Assembly: GCF_020884755.1 (NCBI RefSeq)
Contig: NZ_BPWE01000006.1
Location: 1 to 64,000 of the forward strand
DNA: 64,000 nucleotides
Source of the DNA: Bifidobacterium mizhiense
GTDB taxonomy: Bacteria > Actinomycetota > Actinomycetes > Actinomycetales > Bifidobacteriaceae
Reading direction: 5' to 3'
Below the pieces are notes generated by a model. The model ran no database searches. It was not told where the DNA came from and saw only the letters and a list, made by a program, of their open reading frames with translations. The stretch's first letter is position 1; each line of letters opens with the position of its first letter. The position numbers and the translations under genes were made by a program. This document shows, piece by piece, positions 54,349 to 63,348 of the stretch.

Positions 54349-55911
54349 ATGACCAGGAACGACGCGAGCCAAAAGCTGTTCCTCTACTCCACGGCGGTTT
54401 CAGACGTGGGGTACGTGCGCAGCAACAACCAGGATTCAGCCTTCGCCGGCGAGCGCCTGGTGGCCATGTGCGACGGCATGGGCGGCCACGCAGGCGGAGA
54501 CACGGCCTCAACCATAGCCATCCGATCCCTGGCTCACATCGAACGCGACGACCGTGAGCAGGACGTGCAGTCCCTGGCCCGGATGATGGAGACCTCGGTC
54601 ATCGCAGCCCATGACGCCATCGTGGGCAAGGCCAAGCGCGAACACCGGCTGTCAGGCATGGGCACCACGGTCACGGCCCTGGCGCTGGCCGACGACTCCT
54701 GGGTGCTGGCCCATATCGGGGACTCCCGGGGCTACCTGCTTCGGGATGGCAAGCTGATCCGGATGACCCAGGACCACTCCTACGTGCAGCACCTGATCGA
54801 CACCGGCCGCATCTCCCCGGCCGAAGCCCGCAACCACCCTCAGCGCAACGTGGTCATGCGTGTCCTGGGGGATTTCGACATCGACCCCCGCCCGGACATC
54901 TCCATTACCAAGGCCCTGCCCGCAGACCGCTGGATGATCTGCTCGGACGGCCTCTGCGGCGTTCTGGAGGACTCGACCATCGCCGAGGTGCTGTCCTCGG
55001 TCTCGGACCAGGCGGAGTGTGCCCAGCAGCTGGTCACCTTCGCCCTGAAGGCCGGCAGCACCGACAACGTGACTGTGGTCATCGCCGATGCCACACTGGC
55101 CCTGGATGCCGACGCCTTCGACCTGCCCCATCAGACCCCTCTGGTCGGTGGCGCAGCCAGCTCCAACCTGGAGGCCCTGGCCGATATCCTGGATGAGCCC
55201 GTAGCGGCGGCACCGCGCCTGCGTGACGAATCCCGGGAGTCCCCCGCCAAGCGGGCCGCCGATCTGACCCAGGACCGGGATGCCGGCAAGCAGGAGGACG
55301 AGGACGAAGATGGCCGCACTGCCCAGCCCTCGGCTGCCCGCGAGGAGAGCGGCGAACGGCATGTGCCCGACACCAGCGAGATCCCCGTCGTCCGCAAGAA
55401 GGACGGTTCGGCCTCAGCTGATCCCTACGACCCCGACGTGGCTGACGCCATCCACAAGGAGCACCTGGAGCAGCGCAAGCGCCAGCGCTCCAGGCACCGG
55501 AGAATTCGACTGATCCTGGCCGGCATCATCACCTTGGTAATCCTCGCTCTGGCCGGAGGCACAGGTGCCGCCTATCGTTGGAGCCAGGAACAGTACTACT
55601 TGGGCACGGATCAAGGCCATGTGGTCATTTACCAGGGTGTGCCCACCAAGGCCTTCGCCCTCTCGCTGTCCCACCCGGTACAAACCACGGACATCGCCGT
55701 CAAGGGGCTGCCCCAGTCCTGGCGCGACCAGTTGGAAGAGGGCATCACCGTCTCCAGCATGGATGACGCCCAGGAGCACGCCAACCTGATCCGCAAGGAG
55801 GCCGGCGACCTCAAGCGCGAACACGCCAAGACTGCTGCTTCCCCCTCCGCCTCACCCTCCGCTTCACCCTCCCCGTCGAAAACCAGCCAGGACGGGCGGC
55901 ACTCGTCATGA
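54349..55911 (+). CDS. pstP: PP2C-type Ser/Thr phosphatase (PstP)
   Basis: A 520-residue membrane phosphatase that removes phosphates placed by the two kinases. Metal-site motifs are SDVGYVRSNNQDS (with Asp29), CDGMGGHAGG (Asp42) and DGLCGVLED. After about 250 catalytic residues comes an acidic linker, one membrane helix (about 385-410) and an extracellular domain ending in a Ser/Pro-rich tail. The stop overlaps the rodA start (ATGA). Confidence 0.94.
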   Translation: MTRNDASQKLFLYSTAVSDVGYVRSNNQDSAFAGERLVAMCDGMGGHAGGDTASTIAIRSLAHIERDDREQDVQSLARMMETSVIAAHDAIVGKAKREHRLSGMGTTVTALALADDSWVLAHIGDSRGYLLRDGKLIRMTQDHSYVQHLIDTGRISPAEARNHPQRNVVMRVLGDFDIDPRPDISITKALPADRWMICSDGLCGVLEDSTIAEVLSSVSDQAECAQQLVTFALKAGSTDNVTVVIADATLALDADAFDLPHQTPLVGGAASSNLEALADILDEPVAAAPRLRDESRESPAKRAADLTQDRDAGKQEDEDEDGRTAQPSAAREESGERHVPDTSEIPVVRKKDGSASADPYDPDVADAIHKEHLEQRKRQRSRHRRIRLILAGIITLVILALAGGTGAAYRWSQEQYYLGTDQGHVVIYQGVPTKAFALSLSHPVQTTDIAVKGLPQSWRDQLEEGITVSSMDDAQEHANLIRKEAGDLKREHAKTAASPSASPSASPSPSKTSQDGRHSS

Positions 55912-57398
55912 TCGCCATCCGTTTGCGCCGCATAGGCCTTCTGCTTTTCTCCCTGCTGGTAGGGTTCATCGGCTTCTTCCAGATGTTCGCCCGTTCCGCG
56001 GGCCACTTCCCTGGAGACTACGCCGCCCTGTTGGCAGTCACCGCTGCCCTCTTCATCGCCCTATGGGTCCTCTTGGAGATTTTCCAGCCTTATGGCAGCC
56101 AGGCCATCCTGCCCAGCATCGTCATCCTGAGCTCCCTGGGCATCACCCTGATCACCCGCATAGATCTGCGCAACGCCCGGATCGGCCAACCCACACGCGT
56201 GGGCTTCACCCAGCTGATCTGGCTGTGTCTGGCCCTGGTCCTGTGCGGACTGCTGGTCGTGCTGCTGCGGGACTACAGACTGCTGCGTCGCTTCTCCTAT
56301 GTGAGCATGGTGGTGGGCCTGGTCCTGCTCCTGTCGCCCATGCTGCCCGGCATCGGCCGCGAGATCGGCGGCGCCCGCATCTGGATCGGCGTGGGGTCGC
56401 ACACCCTGCAGCCCGGCGAATTCGCCAAGCTCTTCCTGGCCTTCTTCTTCGCCGCCTACCTGTTCGACCACCGAGACCAGCTGGCCGTGGGCGGCAAGAA
56501 GGTCCTAGGCATGCGGATGCCCCGAATCAAGGATCTGGGCCCCATCATCATCGTCTGGCTTATCTCGCTGGCCGTCCTGGTCATCCAGCATGATCTGGGC
56601 ACCTCGCTGATGTACTTCGCCATGTTCGTCTCCATGCTCTATGTGGCCACCGGCCGCACCAGCTGGATCGCCATCGGCTCGGTCTTCTTCATCATCGGGG
56701 CCGTGGCCGCCTCCATGATCTTCGCTCATGTGGGCGCCCGTGTGGACGCCTGGCTGCACCCCTTCAGCGATGCCGAGTTCAGCAAGGCCTTCGGAGGGTC
56801 CGGACAGCTGGTGCGTGGCATCTTCGGCCTGGCCGCCGGTGGGCTGACCGGCACCGGCCTGGGTCAGGGACGCCCTTGGATCACCCCTCTGGCCAACTCC
56901 GACTTCATCTATACGTCGGTGGGCGAAGAGCTGGGGCTGAGCGGCCTGCTGGTGGTTCTGGCCCTCTACCTGGTCATCGTTGCCTCGGGCATGATCACGG
57001 CCATGAAGATCAAGGACGGCTTCGGCAAGCTCCTGGCCTCCGGTCTGGTCTTCACCATGGCCTTCCAAGTCTTCACCGTGGTGGGCGGCATCACCCTGGT
57101 CATCCCCCTGACCGGCCTGACCATGCCCTACATGGCGGCGGGCGGCTCCAGCCTGGTGGCCAACTGCATCCTGGCCGTCCTGCTGATCATCATCTCCAAC
57201 GCGGCCAACAAGCCTGCGCCGGAGGTCAGCTCGGACACCTTCAAGTACGAGGCCCTGGCCGTCCTGCGCCAGCAGGAGACCAGCAAGCGCAGCGGACAGG
57301 ACGACTCGGACCATAACGATTCGGACCAGGACGAGGAGACCGACCTGCCAGCCACCGGACGCATTCCCGCCCGCCAGGTACGAGGAGGTGGACAGTGA
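55908..57398 (+). CDS. rodA: SEDS-family peptidoglycan polymerase (RodA/FtsW)
   Basis: A 496-residue protein with ten to twelve membrane helices. The SEDS signature is seen in GGARIWIGVGSHTLQPGEFAKL and QHDLGTSLMYFAMF, and later GTGLGQGRP and SVGEELGLSG. It polymerises glycan strands with its class B partner encoded next (pbpA). A hydrophilic C-terminal tail of about 70 residues may be a kinase target. Overlaps both neighbours by four bases. Confidence 0.94.
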   Translation: MIAIRLRRIGLLLFSLLVGFIGFFQMFARSAGHFPGDYAALLAVTAALFIALWVLLEIFQPYGSQAILPSIVILSSLGITLITRIDLRNARIGQPTRVGFTQLIWLCLALVLCGLLVVLLRDYRLLRRFSYVSMVVGLVLLLSPMLPGIGREIGGARIWIGVGSHTLQPGEFAKLFLAFFFAAYLFDHRDQLAVGGKKVLGMRMPRIKDLGPIIIVWLISLAVLVIQHDLGTSLMYFAMFVSMLYVATGRTSWIAIGSVFFIIGAVAASMIFAHVGARVDAWLHPFSDAEFSKAFGGSGQLVRGIFGLAAGGLTGTGLGQGRPWITPLANSDFIYTSVGEELGLSGLLVVLALYLVIVASGMITAMKIKDGFGKLLASGLVFTMAFQVFTVVGGITLVIPLTGLTMPYMAAGGSSLVANCILAVLLIIISNAANKPAPEVSSDTFKYEALAVLRQQETSKRSGQDDSDHNDSDQDEETDLPATGRIPARQVRGGGQ

Positions 57399-58858
57399 AC
57401 AAGGCCCTGCGTCAACTCTTCAACGCCGTCATCGTCCTCTTCGTCATTCTGGGGCTTTCCAGCTCCATCATCATGGTGATCCGGGCAGGGAGTCTGAACT
57501 CGGATCCGCGAAATCTGCGCGCCCTCTACCATGAGTATGCGGCGCCCAGGGGGGCCATCCTGACCTCGGACGGTGCCGTCATCGCCCAGTCCGACCCCAC
57601 CAACGACTCCTTCCAGTACCAGCGGCACTACAACAAGGGGGCCGTCTACTCGCCCATCACCGGCTACTACTCCATCACCAGCCCGGCCGACCGGGGAATC
57701 GAAGCCTCGCGCGACCGCTTGCTGAGCGGTCAGTCCGACAGCCTGTGGATGGACCGGCTCAAGTCCCTCTTCACCGGCACCCAGAACAAGGGCGCCTCCA
57801 TCGAGACCTCCATCAATCCCAGCATGCAGGAGGCGGCCTATAACATGCTGGGCAACCTGTCCGGATCGGTGGTGGCCATCGAGCCCTCCACCGGCCGTAT
57901 CCTGACCATGGTCAGCACGCCGAGCTACAACCCCGGCGACCTGACCGCCCACGACAGCGGCGATGCCTCCCAGGCCTATCAGAAGCTGGCCTCCCGCTCA
58001 GATAACCCCATGCTCAACCGGGCCACCTCGCAGCTGTATCCACCCGGGTCCACCTTCAAGGTGGTCGTGGCCGCCGCCGCCCTGGAGTCCGGTCAGTACC
58101 ACCCCGACAGCCAGCTGCCGGCAGGAGCCTCGTACACCCTGCCCGGCACCAACTACAACCTGACCAACGCCACAGCCACGGGCAACGGGGTCAACGGCAG
58201 GATCAGCATGGAGAACGCCCTGGCCTACTCCTCCAACACCGCCTTCGCTCAGCTGGGTGTCAGCCTGGGCGGCAAGGCCTTGGCCGAGCAGGCCCGCAAG
58301 TTCGGCTACGGCTCCACCATCACCTTGGACGGGACCAACTCCACAGGCCGACCCATGAAGGCTGTGGCCTCCAAGTTCCCCGAGGACCAGTCCCAGGACC
58401 GGCTCGCGCTGGCCTCCATCGGCCAGGGGGACACCCTGTCCACCCCCATGCAGGCGGCTATGACGGTCGCTGCCGTGGCCAACGGGGGCAAGCTCATGCA
58501 GCCGACCTTGGTTGACCGGGTGCGCTCCAGCGATCTGAGCGTCATCAGCGAAACCACGCCCTCGGTCTACTCGCAGGCCTTCTCCTCGGACACCGCCAAG
58601 GCCCTGACCACCATGATGGATGCGGTGACTACCAAGAGCTACCCGGAGCTGGCCATCCCCGGCATGCAGGTGGCGGCCAAGTCGGGCACGGCTCAGATCG
58701 GTGCAGGCAATACAGCAAATGACGGGTGGATGGTAGGATTCGCTCCGGCCGATAACCCCAAGGTGGCTGTTGCCGTCGTGGTGCATGGCATCTCCTCCTA
58801 TGGCATGGAGATCGCCGGGCCGATCATGAAACGCGTCATGCAGGAGGCTGCCAAGTGA
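57395..58858 (+). CDS. pbpA: Class B penicillin-binding protein, transpeptidase (PbpA)
   Basis: A 487-residue transpeptidase with an N-terminal membrane anchor (about 9-30). The three active-site motifs are STFK (Ser219, Lys222), SSN (279-281) and KSG (429-431). It lacks PASTA domains and has a short pedestal domain, as PbpA of actinobacteria does. It starts with GTG overlapping rodA by four bases and works with it to cross-link the wall. Confidence 0.95.
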   Translation: MNKALRQLFNAVIVLFVILGLSSSIIMVIRAGSLNSDPRNLRALYHEYAAPRGAILTSDGAVIAQSDPTNDSFQYQRHYNKGAVYSPITGYYSITSPADRGIEASRDRLLSGQSDSLWMDRLKSLFTGTQNKGASIETSINPSMQEAAYNMLGNLSGSVVAIEPSTGRILTMVSTPSYNPGDLTAHDSGDASQAYQKLASRSDNPMLNRATSQLYPPGSTFKVVVAAAALESGQYHPDSQLPAGASYTLPGTNYNLTNATATGNGVNGRISMENALAYSSNTAFAQLGVSLGGKALAEQARKFGYGSTITLDGTNSTGRPMKAVASKFPEDQSQDRLALASIGQGDTLSTPMQAAMTVAAVANGGKLMQPTLVDRVRSSDLSVISETTPSVYSQAFSSDTAKALTTMMDAVTTKSYPELAIPGMQVAAKSGTAQIGAGNTANDGWMVGFAPADNPKVAVAVVVHGISSYGMEIAGPIMKRVMQEAAK

Positions 58859-59847
58859 AACTGGTACAGGGACAGCTCATCCATCGACGGTACCGTCTGG
58901 ACCGCCGTCTGGCCCAAGGGGGCATGGGCGAGGTCTGGAAGGGCTACGACATCGAACTCGGCCGTGTGGTGGCCATCAAGGCCCTGCGCGAGGACCTGAC
59001 CAACGAGGAATCCAAGCTGCTGCGGCTGCGGGCCGAGGCGCACAATTCCGCCAACCTGGCCCACCCCAACATCGCCGCCCTCTTCGAGTACTACGAGCAC
59101 GACGGCATCGGATTCCTGATCATGGAATACGTGCCCAGCCAATCCCTGGCCGACATCTATCGGGACCGGGGCGCCTTGGACCCCATTGAGCTGCTGCCCA
59201 TCCTGATCCAGACGGCTCGGGGGCTCTACGTGGCCCACTCCCACGGGGTCATCCATCGGGACGTCAAGCCGGCCAACATCATGGTCTCCGACACCGGCGA
59301 GGTCAAGATCACCGACTTTGGGGTCTCCTACTCAACCAACCAGGGGCAGATCACCCAGGATGGCATGGTGGTGGGCACGGCCCAGTACATCTCGCCCGAG
59401 CAGGCCCAGGGCCTCCAGGCCACCCCCCAGTCAGACATCTACTCCCTGGGCGTAGTGGCCTACGAGGGACTCTGCGGGCACCGGCCCTTCACCGGCGCCA
59501 CCCCGGTGGACATCGCCGCGGCACACGTCAACGACCCTGTGCCGCCGCTGCCCGACTCGGTGGACAACCAACTCATGAACTTCGTCATGTCCATGCTGGC
59601 CAAGGACCCGCGGGACCGCCCGGCGAATGCACTGGTGGTCTCGCACACACTGGCCAGGATCGAGCAGCGGCTGCTGGATCAGCAAGTGGGCGAGACGGAG
59701 GTCATCAATCCACGCGCACCCATGCCTCGACGCATTATGAGCAGGCCGCACGCGGTAAAAGACATCTTCAGGCCCTTCTGGGGGCACTATGGAGAAGGAA
59801 GCGCACAGCGCGGCCTTGAAGCGACGAACGGAGGGGATACCCTATGA
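58855..59847 (+). CDS. pknA: Serine/threonine kinase (PknA-like), no membrane helix
   Basis: A 330-residue kinase. The glycine loop is LAQGGMGEVW, the ATP lysine is Lys42, HRDVKPAN holds Asp136, and ITDFG holds Asp154. The catalytic domain ends near residue 280 and a basic tail of about 50 residues follows; no membrane helix or sensor domain is seen, whereas PknA of mycobacteria has one. It starts with GTG overlapping pbpA and its end overlaps pknB. The gene order identifies it as PknA. Confidence 0.9.
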   Translation: MKLVQGQLIHRRYRLDRRLAQGGMGEVWKGYDIELGRVVAIKALREDLTNEESKLLRLRAEAHNSANLAHPNIAALFEYYEHDGIGFLIMEYVPSQSLADIYRDRGALDPIELLPILIQTARGLYVAHSHGVIHRDVKPANIMVSDTGEVKITDFGVSYSTNQGQITQDGMVVGTAQYISPEQAQGLQATPQSDIYSLGVVAYEGLCGHRPFTGATPVDIAAAHVNDPVPPLPDSVDNQLMNFVMSMLAKDPRDRPANALVVSHTLARIEQRLLDQQVGETEVINPRAPMPRRIMSRPHAVKDIFRPFWGHYGEGSAQRGLEATNGGDTL

Positions 59848-62003
59848 GCATCACACTGCCGCCGTCCCTAGCGGACGGACGATACCGTCTGGGACAGCTG
59901 ATCGGACGCGGTGGCATGGCCGAGGTCCACAAGGCTGTGGACACACGTTTGGGAAGGACCGTCGCGGTCAAGATCATGCGATCCGATCTGGCCAACGACG
60001 AGGTCTTCCTATCGCGGTTCCGGCGGGAAGCCCACTCGGTCGCCCTGCTCAACAACCCCAACATCGTCTCCATCTACGACTCAGGCGAGGAGATACTGAC
60101 CGACGACCAGGGCAACCATGAGCGGGTGCCCTACCTGGTCATGGAATACGTCAAGGGCCAGACCCTGCGGTCCATCCTCAAGGAGAACGGCGCCCTGAGC
60201 CAGCGCGACAGCGAGCAGGTCATGCTGGGCATGCTCAGCGCCCTGGACTACTCCCACCATATGGGCGTCATCCACCGGGACATCAAGCCCGGCAACATCA
60301 TGATCTCGGAGCAGGGCATCGTCAAGGTCATGGACTTCGGCATCGCCCGGGCCATGGACGACTCTGCCGCCACCATGACCCAGTCCCAGGGCGTGGTGGG
60401 CACGGCCCAGTACCTGAGTCCCGAGCAGGCCCGCGGCGAGAGCGTGGACATGCGCTCCGACCTTTACTCGGCCGGCTGCGTCCTCTACGAGATGCTGACC
60501 GGACGGCCGCCCTTCAACGGGGATTCGGCCGTGGCCATCGCCTACCAGCACGTCACCGAGGTGGCCACCCCGCCCAGCAGCATCGTGCCCGGCCTGCCGA
60601 AGATGTGGGATTCCATCTGCGCCAAGGCCATGGCCAAGGACCGGCAGAACCGGTATGCCACGGCCTCCGCCTTCAAGAGCGACATCCTGGCCTTCATGAA
60701 CGGCGGAACCCCGGTGGCTGCCGCCTTCAACCCGCTGACCGACCTGGCCAACGTCAAGGCCCGCAAGGATGCCGAGCAGGGGACCGAAACGGCCACCATG
60801 CCGCTGACCGAAGAGGAGACGGCCGCCACCCAGGCCTTCAACCCCGTCCAGGATTCGCTCAACCCTGCTGCCACCGGCGTAGCCACAGCTGAGCGCACAG
60901 CCGCCAAGACGGCCCAGCAGAAGGCCAAAAAGCGCAAGAAGATCATCATCGGCGCCGTCCTGGGAGCCCTGCTTCTGGTAGCCGCCGGACTGGGTCTCTG
61001 GACGGTCGTGAACCGGAACCATCATCAGATGGCCGAGGTGCCTACCATCAACGCGCAGATGTCACGGATCCTCGCCCGCGAGAAGGTGACCGCCGCAGGC
61101 TTCCACTATCAGGAGAAGGAGGACCACGACTCTGCCGAGCCCAAGGGGACCTTCACCAAGCAAAGCCCCAAGGGCGGAAGCATGGCTCCCAGAGGCTCCA
61201 CAGTGACCGTCTGGTTCTCCTCCGGGCCTAAGGACACAGCCATTCCCGACGTCAAGGGTATGAACCAGCAGGAGGCCCGCAGAACCCTGGAGAAAGCCGG
61301 ATTCAAGGTCTCCCCAGCCGCCTCGGTGGAGGACAGCCAGGACGTGCCCAAGGACCACGTGACCCGCACGGATCCCGCCGCGGGCCAGAGCGTGGCCAAG
61401 GGAACCAGCATCCTGATCTACATTTCCTCGGGCATGACCAAGGTGCCTGATCTGTCTGGCAAGAGCAAGGACGACGCGACCAAGACCCTGCAGAGTCTGC
61501 ACTTCAACATCACCATCCGCGAGCAGGCCTCCAATAGCGTGGCGAAGGATATGGTCATCAGCACCGATCCGGCTGCCGGGTCCTCCGTCCAGCAGGGAGC
61601 CATGATCACGGTCACCGTCAGCAACGGCATGCAGTTGGGCAACTATATCGGTATGACTTTGGGCGAGGCCAAGCGCACCCTGGGCCAGGGGGTCAATATC
61701 AAGGTCAATGGCCCCAACAACGACAACGCCGAGGTCACCGGCCAGGATCCTGCCGCTGGCGCCTCCTTCGACAAGTCCAAGGACACCATCACCCTGACCA
61801 CAGCCATCCGTATCCCGCCCTTCTCCCAGGGCGAGACCTTGGGCAGCTACCGGCAGAAGCTGACCAACAGCGGTGTCAGCGCCGACAGGATCACCTCCAT
61901 CGGCAAGGACACGGACAAGGTGACCGCTGTAAACCCGGCGGCAGGAAGCAGGGTGGACGACAATACACCCATCACGGTGACCACCATCAGCTCCACCAAC
62001 TGA
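59844..62003 (+). CDS. pknB: Serine/threonine kinase with PASTA repeats (PknB)
   Basis: A 719-residue membrane kinase controlling growth and division. The kinase domain (1-280) has GRGGMAEVHK, Lys43, HRDIKPGN (Asp146) and MDFG (Asp164). A linker of 80 residues and one helix (367-389) lead to an extracellular part with five PASTA-like repeats, beginning near residues 398, 464, 530, 595 and 655; the last two are less regular. PASTA repeats bind muropeptides or lipid II. Typical homologues have three to five. It ends the seven-gene run and is followed by two strong hairpins. Confidence 0.94.
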   Translation: MSITLPPSLADGRYRLGQLIGRGGMAEVHKAVDTRLGRTVAVKIMRSDLANDEVFLSRFRREAHSVALLNNPNIVSIYDSGEEILTDDQGNHERVPYLVMEYVKGQTLRSILKENGALSQRDSEQVMLGMLSALDYSHHMGVIHRDIKPGNIMISEQGIVKVMDFGIARAMDDSAATMTQSQGVVGTAQYLSPEQARGESVDMRSDLYSAGCVLYEMLTGRPPFNGDSAVAIAYQHVTEVATPPSSIVPGLPKMWDSICAKAMAKDRQNRYATASAFKSDILAFMNGGTPVAAAFNPLTDLANVKARKDAEQGTETATMPLTEEETAATQAFNPVQDSLNPAATGVATAERTAAKTAQQKAKKRKKIIIGAVLGALLLVAAGLGLWTVVNRNHHQMAEVPTINAQMSRILAREKVTAAGFHYQEKEDHDSAEPKGTFTKQSPKGGSMAPRGSTVTVWFSSGPKDTAIPDVKGMNQQEARRTLEKAGFKVSPAASVEDSQDVPKDHVTRTDPAAGQSVAKGTSILIYISSGMTKVPDLSGKSKDDATKTLQSLHFNITIREQASNSVAKDMVISTDPAAGSSVQQGAMITVTVSNGMQLGNYIGMTLGEAKRTLGQGVNIKVNGPNNDNAEVTGQDPAAGASFDKSKDTITLTTAIRIPPFSQGETLGSYRQKLTNSGVSADRITSIGKDTDKVTAVNPAAGSRVDDNTPITVTTISSTN

Positions 62004-62007
62004 CCTG

Positions 62008-62048
62008 ATATGGCCCCGGCGGGCACAGTCCTGCCGCCGGGGCCATAT
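62008..62048 (+). terminator. Perfect 15-bp hairpin after pknB
   Basis: ATATGGCCCCGGCGG pairs exactly with CCGCCGGGGCCATAT across an 11-base loop, four bases past the pknB stop. No T-run follows, so it may stabilise the mRNA end or act as a terminator with reduced dependence on T. Confidence 0.7.
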
Positions 62049-62156
62049 GTTGGGTCATATAAGGCCGGGCAGCATGAGTAGGGGTGAATACCACCGTGGT
62101 GTCTTAGATAAACTAGGGCAATCACTTCCGGCAGTCGGCAAGATATGACATCAATA

Positions 62157-62202
62157 AGCGGCGGGGCCGCAGGATCACATTGGATCCTGCGGCCCCGCCG
62201 CT
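62157..62202. terminator. Perfect 20-bp hairpin between pknB and the sortase gene
   Basis: A 20-bp stem (arms 62157-62176 and 62183-62202, GC-rich outer part) around the loop ACATTG. It lies just past the sortase stop on the minus strand, where the next bases read TTATTGATG. The likely role is terminator for the sortase gene and a barrier between convergent transcripts. Confidence 0.8.
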
Positions 62203-62220
62203 CTTCCTATGCCGTCTAGG

Positions 62221-63348
62221 TCAGAAGGTGGAGTAGTTGGACATCTGTCTGAGCATGGGCACGTTGCTGGCCAACCATGGGAAGCCCCATTCCATCAGGG
62301 CACAAACCAGAGTCAACAGAAGCAGAATCAGTAGAAGCCATCGAATCGGGGCTATGCCGGACTGGTGCCGCAGCAGCCAGCCGTAGAGGCTGATCATGGG
62401 CTGGGGCTTCTCGCCCTTACGAATCTGCTTCAGCAAGGGGTACCGCCAGGCAGCCAGTGCCGCCAGGTAGATGATCAGATAGGCCGCTGCCAAAACCAGG
62501 AAGACCGGCTGCAACGAACCCAGCCTGGCCATGATCGAGCCCTTGTCGTCGGCAAAGGCCACGTTGCTGCCTCGGTCGCCCAGCAGCTCCTTGGGCACAC
62601 CGTCGGACACCTTGGCCCAGTAGCCGAATTCGCCCCAGCTGATCCACCGATGGGTGGCCGTGGTGTACTTGGGCTCGCAGGTGGTCAGTGTGATCATGCG
62701 CCGATCAGGAGCGTCGTTGGGCGAATAAGGGTTGGGGGCGATGACGCTCACCTCTTCGGGCGAGACGATCTTGTAGCGGGTGTAGTGGTAGACGTACCAG
62801 TAATCCTTGGTGCGCAGAACGATGGCATCGCCCACTCGCAGCTCGTCTACATGGCCCAGCGGCTCACCATAGCCGGCACGGTGTCCGGCTATGGCCACGT
62901 TGCCCATCTCGCCCGGCATCTGCGTATTGGGGTAATGCCCCAGTCCCGCGTAGGCCAGCTCTCGGGGCGACGTGCCCTGAACCACGTTGCGCTCCCAATG
63001 CTGTCCGAAACGAGGAATATAGGCCTGAGCCATCAGTTCACCCTCGGAGGCCTGCTTGGGCTGCACCGGCGGCGCCCCCTTCTGAGGCTTGGCCACCTTA
63101 CGGGTGTCGCCCGATCCCGGGTTGCTCCAGGAGGTCGAGGCCCGGGCCTGCAACTGCTGATGCTCGGACTGCACGCCGGTCCACCAGAGCTGCCAGACCA
63201 CGTAGAGTGCGCAGATGACGGCCAGGGTAATCAGCAGCTCCCCTATGATTTCTGCAATGCCCACCAGCCAAGTTCGCCCTTTATCCGCCGGCTTATCGGC
63301 CGGCTTATCGGCCGGCGTTTTGTCGTTCTCCGAGTCTTCTGTCGTCAT
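62221..63348 (-). CDS. srtE: Class E sortase with extra C-terminal membrane helices
   Basis: A 375-residue transpeptidase that joins LA-x-TG proteins to the cell wall. An acidic N-terminus with a short ADKP repeat, a membrane helix at about 35-56, then the sortase domain with His156 in AGHRAGYG, Cys224 in TLTTCEP and Arg234 in ATHRW. Two further hydrophobic segments (about 288-308 and 340-360) follow, which most sortases lack. It starts right after the DUF881 stop (TAA then ATG) and should be cotranscribed with that gene. Confidence 0.9.
   Translation of the reverse strand: MTTEDSENDKTPADKPADKPADKGRTWLVGIAEIIGELLITLAVICALYVVWQLWWTGVQSEHQQLQARASTSWSNPGSGDTRKVAKPQKGAPPVQPKQASEGELMAQAYIPRFGQHWERNVVQGTSPRELAYAGLGHYPNTQMPGEMGNVAIAGHRAGYGEPLGHVDELRVGDAIVLRTKDYWYVYHYTRYKIVSPEEVSVIAPNPYSPNDAPDRRMITLTTCEPKYTTATHRWISWGEFGYWAKVSDGVPKELLGDRGSNVAFADDKGSIMARLGSLQPVFLVLAAAYLIIYLAALAAWRYPLLKQIRKGEKPQPMISLYGWLLRHQSGIAPIRWLLLILLLLTLVCALMEWGFPWLASNVPMLRQMSNYSTF
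63281..63316. repeat. Tandem 12-bp repeat in the sortase N-terminus
   Basis: Three units of TTATCGGCCGGC (the first differs at one base) encode the repeated Ala-Asp-Lys-Pro near residues 12-24 of the sortase. Being a multiple of three, changes in copy number keep the frame. Confidence 0.75.
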
